From NCBI GenBank assembly GCA_030597345.1, contig JAUVSA010000040.1, forward strand, positions 1-11,313: a stretch of DNA of 11,313 nt. The letters are read 5' to 3'. Made by a program: the position numbers and the translations under genes. This DNA is from Bacillota bacterium (GTDB taxonomy: Bacteria > Armatimonadota > Hebobacteria > Hebobacterales > Hebobacteraceae). The notes under the pieces are model-generated. The model was not told the origin of the DNA. It searched no databases and worked only from the letters and a program-made list of their open reading frames with translations. Shown piece after piece: positions 1-5,099 of the stretch (positions are counted from its first letter, which is position 1; every line of letters starts with the position of its first letter).

Positions 1-399
1 ATGCCCGAGGTGAATGTAGGCAGGCGCATCAAAGAGGCACGAGAGGCACTCGGCCTCAACCAGCACGAGGTGGCAGAGAGGGTCGGGGTTAGCCAGCGCG
101 CGGTCTCTTATGTGGCGAAGCAGACCTGGGTTAAGCAGTCCACCCTCGAGAAGTACGCTCGGGCGCTCGGGCGCTCCCTCAAATATTTCCTCCGACACTA
201 TGACGAAGATGCTGCCCACGATGCCGGGCTGAGCCGACAGGAAGCCGTCGAGCATGCCTTCGCGGTGGTCTGCCGGGACCCGCAGTTCGGTTTTGGATCG
301 CGGCCGGGCGAGCAGCTATCCATGGAGACCAAGCTCGACATAGTGCGCCTCTACGAGCGCTACAAGGGTGTTGGTCTGCTGCCGGCTGAACTCGACTGA
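1..399 (+). CDS. XRE-family helix-turn-helix DNA-binding protein
   Basis: This is a predicted cytoplasmic transcriptional regulator of 132 residues. Residues 5-60 fit the XRE/Cro-C1 fold: VGRRIKEAREALGLNQ forms the first helices, then EVAERVGVSQRAVSYV is the helix-turn-helix, and STLEKYARALG is the closing helix. The remaining ~70 residues are an acidic tail containing RDPQFGFGSRPGE and a helical segment (METKLDIVRLYERYKG). This could be a dimerisation or ligand part, but I do not recognise its family. The ATG at base 1 gives a sensible N-terminus for the family, but the window begins there. The ribosome binding site cannot be seen and a longer upstream start is possible. The gene lies 239 bases upstream of rpmE on the same strand. 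The spacer holds several palindromes and a separate strong promoter, so it is probably not part of the rpmE operon. Its target is unknown. Confidence 0.75.
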   Translation: MPEVNVGRRIKEAREALGLNQHEVAERVGVSQRAVSYVAKQTWVKQSTLEKYARALGRSLKYFLRHYDEDAAHDAGLSRQEAVEHAFAVVCRDPQFGFGSRPGEQLSMETKLDIVRLYERYKGVGLLPAELD

Positions 400-562
400 C
401 GTCGGCCCGACGCGGCGAGTGTGACCCCTTTCTCCGGCCTGGTCGGAGGGCCGTAATCATAGGGGGCACATTATCGTGCCGACAGCGTGTACACTGGGTC
501 GCGACAAGAACGTCGCTCCTACGAACCCAGGCTTTGGGGTCACCCCCCAGGCGGCCGACAAG

Positions 563-591
563 TTGACACGCCTCCCTCGGGCAGGTATGAT
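563..591 (+). promoter_or_regulatory. Sigma-70-type promoter of the rpmE operon
   Basis: There is a perfect -35 box TTGACA at 563-568, a 17-base spacer, and a -10 box TATGAT at 586-591 (five of six consensus bases). Such a close match in GC-rich DNA is unlikely by chance. Transcription would start near 598, giving a leader of about 40 bases before the rpmE start at 639. This is the only strong promoter seen for the following six-gene block and probably drives all of it. Confidence 0.8.
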
Positions 592-605
592 TCTCTGGTG
601 GGTGG

Positions 606-631
606 CGGAGGAGACAGCACTCCCGAGGAGT
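606..631 (+). promoter_or_regulatory. rpmE leader with alternative hairpins around the ribosome binding site
   Basis: The Shine-Dalgarno GAGGAG (625-630) lies 8 bases before the GTG start of rpmE. Its GGAGT (627-631) is exactly complementary to ACTCC (619-623) across a CGA loop. The same CTCC can instead pair with the GGAG at 610-613 (loop ACAGCA). The short leader could therefore form either a hairpin hiding the ribosome binding site or one freeing it. L31 leaders with autoregulatory structure are known in several phyla. The stems here are only 4-5 base pairs, so this is a hypothesis. Confidence 0.3.
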
Positions 632-638
632 CATCGCA

Positions 639-884
639 GTGAAGGAGAGCATTCATCCGGAATACATGCCGGCGCGCGTGACCTGCGCCTGTGGCAATGC
701 GTTTGTGACCCGGGCCACCGTCCCGGCAATACGGATCGACATCTGTTCTAATTGCCACCCGTTCTTCACGGGCAAGCAGAAGATTGTAGACACCGAGCGC
801 AGGGTAGAGCGTTTCCACCAGCGCTACAAGCGCTACCAGAAGCAGGTCAATGCCCGCCAGGAGAAACCTCGGCCCAGTCGTTAG
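639..884 (+). CDS. rpmE: 50S ribosomal protein L31 (zinc-binding C+ type)
   Basis: This 81-residue basic protein is large-subunit ribosomal protein L31, which sits at the central protuberance and helps bridge the two subunits. It shows the family start MKESIHPEY and the four zinc-ligand cysteines in CAC (C16, C18) and CSNCHPF (C36, C39), followed by FTGKQKIVDTERRVERF. It is thus the zinc-binding form; the zinc-free paralogue lacks these cysteines. It is slightly longer than the usual 66-75 residues because of a basic tail ending QEKPRPSR. The GTG start is chosen because it lies 8 bases after GAGGAG and gives the conserved N-terminus. The gene is first in a six-gene operon behind a near-consensus promoter, and the DUF1385 gene begins 14 bases after its stop. 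Zinc-responsive control is known for some L31 genes, but no Zur-type site was recognised here. Confidence 0.97.
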   Translation: MKESIHPEYMPARVTCACGNAFVTRATVPAIRIDICSNCHPFFTGKQKIVDTERRVERFHQRYKRYQKQVNARQEKPRPSR

Positions 885-898
885 GGGCGGCTCCGTCT

Positions 899-1786
899 AT
901 GCCCGAGGACCACTTCTCCTACGGGGGCCAGGCCGTGATCGAAGGGGTGATGATCCGGGGGCGGAACGGGTATGCCACCGCCTTTCGTCTCGCCACCGGA
1001 GAGGTCGAAGTCGCGGAACACCCCTGGATACCCCTCACCCGGCGTCATCGACTCCTGAACCTGCCGATCCTTCGCGGCACTCCCGCGCTCATCGACGCCT
1101 TGATCGTAGGCTACAGGTCGCTGATGGCTTCGGCCGACGCAGCCGCCCGCGGCGAGGGCATCGACCCGCCGTCTCCCCTGCAGTACGCCTTCTCCATCGT
1201 CACCGCGCTCTCCATCGCCATTGGAGGGTTCGTGCTGGCCCCGAGCGCAGTGATCGACCAACTGCATCTGCACTCTGTGGCCTTGAATCTGATCGAAGGC
1301 CTGATCCGTCTTTCCTTCTTCGTGATCTTCATCAGCCTGGTGTCACTGATGCCCGAGATGCGCCGGGTGTTTCAGTATCACGGCGCGGAGCACAAGGTGA
1401 TCCACGCCTTCGAGGAGAGGGGGCGTTACGGGCCGGCCGAGACCGCGGAATACGACACGGTCCACCCGCGCTGTGGCACCAGCTTCATCTTCATGGTGCT
1501 GCTGGTCAGCATACTGGTGCATGCCGTCGTTGGGTGGCCGGTATGGTACTGGCGGCTGCGCTCGCGGCTTCTGCTGCTGCCCATCATCGCCGGCATCTCC
1601 TACGAGCTGGTGAAGCTGGCCGGTGCGCACAAGGGCTCGCGCCTGCTGGGCCTGCTGGTGGCGCCGGGTATGTGGCTCCAGCGGATCACGACGCGCCAGC
1701 CGACGGCCGACCAGGTGGTGGTCGCGGTTCAGGCGCTGGAGGGCGCGCTGGCGCTGGATCGGACCGAGGATCCGGCTGCAAGCTGA
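899..1786 (+). CDS. DUF1385 (YqhQ-like) integral membrane protein
   Basis: This 295-residue inner-membrane protein belongs to the DUF1385 family (B. subtilis YqhQ-like), whose biochemical function I do not know. The family signatures are clear: YGGQAVIEGVMIRG at 8-21, YHGAEHKVIHAFE at 160-172, HPRCGTSFIF at 189-198 and SYELVKLAG near 234-242. Hydrophobic stretches near 96-115, 128-150, 194-213 and 222-240 suggest about four membrane segments. The conserved His, Glu and Cys residues (H161, E164, H165, H189, C192) could form a metal or catalytic site; that is inference. The ATG at 899 is chosen because it begins just before the conserved GGQAVIEGVM block and has AGGGGCGG 8 bases upstream. The reading frame stays open upstream to 752, but that part overlaps rpmE. 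The gene lies between rpmE and prfA, an arrangement familiar from Bacillota and related phyla. Confidence 0.93.
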   Translation: MPEDHFSYGGQAVIEGVMIRGRNGYATAFRLATGEVEVAEHPWIPLTRRHRLLNLPILRGTPALIDALIVGYRSLMASADAAARGEGIDPPSPLQYAFSIVTALSIAIGGFVLAPSAVIDQLHLHSVALNLIEGLIRLSFFVIFISLVSLMPEMRRVFQYHGAEHKVIHAFEERGRYGPAETAEYDTVHPRCGTSFIFMVLLVSILVHAVVGWPVWYWRLRSRLLLLPIIAGISYELVKLAGAHKGSRLLGLLVAPGMWLQRITTRQPTADQVVVAVQALEGALALDRTEDPAAS

Positions 1787-1793
1787 GGTTATC

Positions 1794-2873
1794 ATGAACG
1801 CCGCGATGAGCGAGAAGCTCGAGGAAATGGGACGTCAATACGATCAGCTCGGCGAGCAGCTTTCACTCCCAGAGGTGGTGCGCGACGCGCGGCGCCTGCG
1901 CGAGATCGCGAAGGCGCGAGCACGCCTCGAACCCGCGGTCGAGTGCCATCGCGAGCTGCTTCGGCTGGCTGACGACATAGGGGGGGCAGAGTCTCTGCTG
2001 GCGGAGGAGAGCGACCCCGAGCTTGCCGGGGAGCTTGAACGCCTCGTCAAACGCCGGGAGGAACTGCTGGCTGTCCTGGAGGAGGAGCTGTCACCGCGAG
2101 ACCCCGACGACGACCGCGACGTGATCATGGAGATCCGCGCCGGCGCCGGGGGAGAAGAGGCCGCTCTCTTCGCGGGAGACTTGCTGCGCATGTACATGCG
2201 ACACGCGGAACGGGCCGGCTGGAAGATCGAACTCCTCAGCCAGAACCAAGGAGAGGTGGGAGGTTACAAGGAGGTCGTGCTCTCCATCAAGGGACGCCGA
2301 ATCTACGGCATACTCAAGCAGGAGCGGGGCGTTCACCGCGTCCAGCGGGTGCCGGTCACCGAATCCTCCGGCCGCATTCATACCTCCGCCGCAAGCGTGA
2401 TCGTGCTCCCCGAGGTGGAGGAGGTGGAGGTCGAAATCGACCCGGCTGACCTCGAGATAAAGTCCTTCATTGCTTCCGGCCCGGGCGGCCAGCACATGCA
2501 GAAGAACGAGACTGCGGTCCGCATCGTGCACCAGCCCAGCGGGATAGTAGTTGTCTGCCAAGACGAGCGGTCGCAGCGGCAGAACAAAGAGAAGGCAATG
2601 CGCTTCCTGCGGGCCCGGCTCTATGAGCGGGCAAAGGCGGAGCAGGACGCCGAGATCGCAGCCGACCGCCGCAGCCAGGTGGGCAGCGGCGACCGAAGTG
2701 AGAAGATAAGGACCTACAACTTCCCCCAGAGTCGGATTACCGATCACCGTCTCGGCCGGAGTTGGCACAACCTCCCCGCGATCCTGGATGGTGAACTCGA
2801 CCCGATCCTCGACGCACTGACGGATAACGAGCGGCTCCAGCGCATGGGCCGGCCCGACGCCAACGCGAGCTGA
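1794..2873 (+). CDS. prfA: Peptide chain release factor 1 (RF1)
   Basis: This 359-residue protein recognises UAA and UAG stop codons and triggers release of the finished polypeptide. It is RF1 and not RF2: the codon-reading tripeptide is P187-V188-T189 (PxT class) in RVPVTESSGRIHTSAA, where RF2 has SPF. The catalytic GGQ lies at 231-233 within SGPGGQHMQKNETAVRI, within two residues of the E. coli position (Q235). The N-terminal ~100 residues are the helical domain 1, and the C-terminus carries the family signature NFPQSRITDHRLG. Length matches the usual 355-360. The ATG at 1794 is preferred because GAGG lies about 6 bases upstream; an ATG at 1806 would also give a normal N-terminus. The gene begins 7 bases after the DUF1385 stop and is followed 7 bases later by prmC, whose product methylates the GGQ glutamine. 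Confidence 0.97.
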   Translation: MNAAMSEKLEEMGRQYDQLGEQLSLPEVVRDARRLREIAKARARLEPAVECHRELLRLADDIGGAESLLAEESDPELAGELERLVKRREELLAVLEEELSPRDPDDDRDVIMEIRAGAGGEEAALFAGDLLRMYMRHAERAGWKIELLSQNQGEVGGYKEVVLSIKGRRIYGILKQERGVHRVQRVPVTESSGRIHTSAASVIVLPEVEEVEVEIDPADLEIKSFIASGPGGQHMQKNETAVRIVHQPSGIVVVCQDERSQRQNKEKAMRFLRARLYERAKAEQDAEIAADRRSQVGSGDRSEKIRTYNFPQSRITDHRLGRSWHNLPAILDGELDPILDALTDNERLQRMGRPDANAS

Positions 2874-2880
2874 AGGGGCT

Positions 2881-3762
2881 ATGCGGGAGGCGACCGGCCG
2901 CGCAGTCACAGGCGCAGTCACAGTTGAGCGGGCAATCGGTTCGTCTGCCGAGCAGCTTTCCCAGGCCGGAATAGAGCGGCCCCGAGCAGAGGCCGAGGCG
3001 CTGGTGGCAGCGGCGTCGGGACTCAGCCGCGAATCGCTCCTGCTCCTCCCGGGGACCTCGCTCTCCCCCCAGCAGCTCGATCGACTCGAAGCCCTGACCG
3101 CGCGCCGGGCGGCTCGGAAGCCACTCCCGTACGTGCTCGGGGAAGTCGAGTTCTACTCCCTCGCCCTGCGTGCCTCGCCGAGCGCAATAGTCCCACGCCC
3201 GGAAACGGAGGTGCTGGTAGAAGCGGCCATCGCACGCGCCCGGTCCCGCCGTGCCCGGCTGGCCGTCGATGTCGGCACCGGAGGCGGCGCCATAGCCGTC
3301 GCCCTCGCGCACCATCTCCGCGGGCTGCGAGTGGTGGCAACGGATATCTCCCCTCAGGCGCTGCGCCTCGCGCAGGAGAACTGCGAGCGCCACGCTCTGA
3401 CCGGCCGCGTCTCCCTCCTCTGCAGCGACCTCCTCACGGCAGTGCGCCGACCCGCAGACTGCATTCTTGCGAACCTGCCATATGTGCGCAGCGACGAGTT
3501 CCAGAATCTGCAGCCCGAGGTGCGCGATGCGGAGCCTCGCATCGGCCTCGATGGCGGGCCGGACGGGCTGGCGCTGATAAGGCGGTTGAGCGCTCGGCTC
3601 GTCGACCACTTGTCCGACGGAGGGTTCGCCGCGCTGGAGGTCGGCGCAGGGCAAGCCCATGAGGTGGCGAAGCTCCTTCGGGCAGGAGGCCTGTCTGAGG
3701 TCGAAGTGATTGCGGACTACGCGGGGATCGACCGCGTCGTCGTCGCCTGGCGGCGGAGGTGA
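2881..3762 (+). CDS. prmC: Release factor glutamine N5-methyltransferase
   Basis: This 293-residue SAM-dependent enzyme methylates the side-chain amide of the GGQ glutamine in RF1 and RF2, raising release efficiency. The N-terminal helical substrate-binding part covers roughly residues 14-95, and the Rossmann methyltransferase fold follows. Visible motifs are the hinge signature PRPETE (105-110), SAM motif I DVGTGGGAIAVALA (130-143), the acidic ribose-binding loop VVATDIS (151-157) and the active-site motif at 198-201. That motif reads NLPY rather than the NPPY usual for PrmC. N198 and Y201 are kept, so activity is plausible. The ATG at 2881 lies 7 bases after the prfA stop with AAGGGG overlapping that stop. 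The first dozen residues look like an extra extension. The neighbouring prfA gene encodes its direct substrate. Confidence 0.95.
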   Translation: MREATGRAVTGAVTVERAIGSSAEQLSQAGIERPRAEAEALVAAASGLSRESLLLLPGTSLSPQQLDRLEALTARRAARKPLPYVLGEVEFYSLALRASPSAIVPRPETEVLVEAAIARARSRRARLAVDVGTGGGAIAVALAHHLRGLRVVATDISPQALRLAQENCERHALTGRVSLLCSDLLTAVRRPADCILANLPYVRSDEFQNLQPEVRDAEPRIGLDGGPDGLALIRRLSARLVDHLSDGGFAALEVGAGQAHEVAKLLRAGGLSEVEVIADYAGIDRVVVAWRRR

Positions 3763-3765
3763 AGA

Positions 3766-4428
3766 GTGGTGGCGGCACGAGAGACAGAGGTGTTGGCGGT
3801 GGACCCTCAGGAGCCCGACCCGCGGGCAATCCAGCGCGCGGCCGAGGTGCTGCTGGACGGCGGGCTGGTCGTCCTCCCCACCGACACCGTCTACGGCCTG
3901 GTGTGCGATCCGCGCCTGCCAGAGGCGGTGCGGCGAATCTACCACGTGAAAGGGCGCAGCTCAGATCTGCCCCTCGCCTTGCTGCTTCACGACATGTCGC
4001 AGGTGAGCGCACAGGTGGAGGAGATACCGGAGTCCGCCGTGCTGGCCATGCAGCAGTTCTGGCCCGGCGCACTGACGGTAGTGCTGCGCGATCGAAGCGA
4101 GGCCACCGCGGCCGTCAGGGCCGGCCGCGACACCATCGGGCTTCGCCTTCCCGCGCACGTCGTGCCCCGGCTGGTGGCCGGGAATGTCGGCGCCCCCTTG
4201 GCCAGCACTAGCGCGAATCGGAGTGGCGAGCCGGCGCCGGCCACCGCGGAGGGAGCCGTCCGTCAACTCGCTGGGCTGGTTCAGTTGGTGCTCGACGCAG
4301 GCCCCGCGCCTGTTCGCGTCGAGTCGACTGTGATCACCTTCGCGGCGGATCCCCCCCGGCTGCTGCGCGCGGGCGCGATATCGCTGGCGAGGCTGCGCGA
4401 GGTGCTGGGCGAGGTGCGAGAGAACTAG
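3766..4428 (+). CDS. tsaC: L-threonylcarbamoyladenylate synthase (TsaC/Sua5 family)
   Basis: This 220-residue cytoplasmic enzyme condenses threonine, bicarbonate and ATP to threonylcarbamoyl-AMP, the first step of N6-threonylcarbamoyl adenosine at position 37 of ANN-decoding tRNAs. The YrdC fold is shown by PTDTVYGL (38-45), the nucleotide-binding KGR at 62-64, FWPGALTVVL (98-107), GLRLP (125-129), STSANRSG (147-154), VESTVI (185-190) and LLRAGAI (199-205). It has the short form without the C-terminal Sua5 domain. The loop after KGR reads SSDLPL, whereas KxRPxxxPL is commoner; the lysine and arginine are kept. The GTG at 3766 lies 6 bases after GGAGG, and the next codon (3769) is also GTG with 9-base spacing, so either could start. 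It begins 3 bases after prmC, pointing to translational coupling. Confidence 0.94.
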   Translation: MVAARETEVLAVDPQEPDPRAIQRAAEVLLDGGLVVLPTDTVYGLVCDPRLPEAVRRIYHVKGRSSDLPLALLLHDMSQVSAQVEEIPESAVLAMQQFWPGALTVVLRDRSEATAAVRAGRDTIGLRLPAHVVPRLVAGNVGAPLASTSANRSGEPAPATAEGAVRQLAGLVQLVLDAGPAPVRVESTVITFAADPPRLLRAGAISLARLREVLGEVREN

Positions 4429-4459
4429 TCTGTCAATTCACGAAAGGGGGCAGCAAGCA

Positions 4460-4975
4460 GTGCCACTGGACACCATTGCGGCTATTATGCAGCGACGCAG
4501 CATCCGCAAGTATGAGCCGAAAGAGATCCCTGAGGACGACCTCGGGACGATAATCGAAGCCGGCCGCCAGGCGCCCTCGGCCGCCAATCGGCAGCCGTGG
4601 CATTTCATCGTGGTCAAAGACGCCGATCAGCGGCGGAAACTGGCCGAGGCGTGCTCGGATCAAACGTGGATGGCCGACGCGGCCGTGACTATCGCCGGAG
4701 TGGGGAAGCCTGCGGTCAATGAGAAGTGGCACGCGGTGGATGTCGCAATCGCCATGCAGAACATGATACTTGCGGCCACCGCGCTCGGCTACGGCACATG
4801 CTGGATCGGCGCCTTCGACGAGGAACGAGTGAAGAAGGTGCTCGAGGTCCCTGAGGACCTCCGCGTCGTGGCCCTCACTCCCGTAGGAGTCCCTGCCGAC
4901 GAACCGGAGTCCCGGCCCCGCCAGCCCCTCTCGGAGTTCGCCTCCGTGGACCGCTACGGCAAGCAGTGCGCCTGA
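4460..4975 (+). CDS. Nitroreductase-family flavoprotein
   Basis: This 171-residue protein belongs to the FMN-dependent nitroreductase superfamily, whose members use NAD(P)H to reduce nitro groups, quinones, flavins or other acceptors, usually as cytoplasmic homodimers. FMN-binding signatures are visible: QRRSIRKYEP (11-20) at the N-terminus, APSAANRQPWHF (38-49), and GYGTCWIGAF (110-119) in the second half. C-terminal PVGVPADEPESRPRQPL (141-157) is also typical. The physiological substrate cannot be told from sequence. The protein is short for the superfamily, which matches the compact subfamilies common in anaerobes and Terrabacteria. The GTG start at 4460 follows AAAGGGGG (4443-4450) by about 9 bases. 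It lies 31 bases after tsaC with no promoter seen between them, so it is probably the last gene of the operon. A strong hairpin follows at 5033-5058. Confidence 0.9.
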   Translation: MPLDTIAAIMQRRSIRKYEPKEIPEDDLGTIIEAGRQAPSAANRQPWHFIVVKDADQRRKLAEACSDQTWMADAAVTIAGVGKPAVNEKWHAVDVAIAMQNMILAATALGYGTCWIGAFDEERVKKVLEVPEDLRVVALTPVGVPADEPESRPRQPLSEFASVDRYGKQCA

Positions 4976-5032
4976 GCGCCAGGTGTAATCCCCCGGCGCA
5001 GCAGGCGTCGGTTCGACCACCAGCAGAAGCAA

Positions 5033-5058
5033 GGGGCCCGCGCACCTGCGCGGGCCCC
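5033..5058. terminator. GC-rich hairpin between convergent genes
   Basis: A perfect 12-base inverted repeat, GGGGCCCGCGCA and its complement, separated by only two bases, lies between the nitroreductase stop (4975) and the converging gene end (5100). Being symmetric it can fold in either transcript. No T-run follows on the plus strand (GAAGTTCGTCC). On the minus strand the bases beyond are TTGCTTCTGC, slightly richer in T. It is best read as a bidirectional transcription barrier or RNA 3'-end stabiliser, not a classical U-tract terminator. Confidence 0.65.
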
Positions 5059-5099
5059 GAAGTTCGTCCAAGCCCGGGATCTCGTCCCCGGGGACTCAG

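Larger units (their letters stand above)
400..638 (+). promoter_or_regulatory. Intergenic region with clustered small palindromes
   Basis: No gene is supported in this spacer. It holds several perfect short inverted repeats: GGCAC-ATTATC-GTGCC at 465-480, GTGTACAC at 487-494 and GTCGCGAC at 498-505. A G/C-run palindrome (TGGGG-TCA-CCCC) begins near 536, just before the rpmE -35 box. Such symmetric elements are typical of operators for dimeric regulators, and the adjacent XRE protein is an obvious candidate binder. In GC-rich DNA, 8-base palindromes also arise by chance, so this is only suggestive. A weak hairpin (CTCCG/CGGAG, 432-448) lacks a T-run and is not a convincing terminator for the upstream gene. 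Confidence 0.35.

Noticed and set aside
432..448. CTCCG/CGGAG hairpin as a terminator of the XRE gene
   Set aside because: The stem is only five base pairs and no T-run follows.
850..1797. A 315-codon plus-strand frame overlapping the DUF1385 gene
   Set aside because: Its product is Arg/Gly/His-rich without any motif, while the other frame contains all conserved DUF1385 blocks and membrane segments.
2413..2435. GAGGTGGAGG-type repeats as a DNA element
   Set aside because: They simply encode the acidic Val-Glu stretch of RF1 and are part of normal coding sequence.
2737..3945. A 402-codon open frame on the minus strand opposite prmC and tsaC
   Set aside because: The plus strand encodes two well-recognised enzymes throughout. 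The antisense product is low in hydrophobic pattern and matches no family I know.
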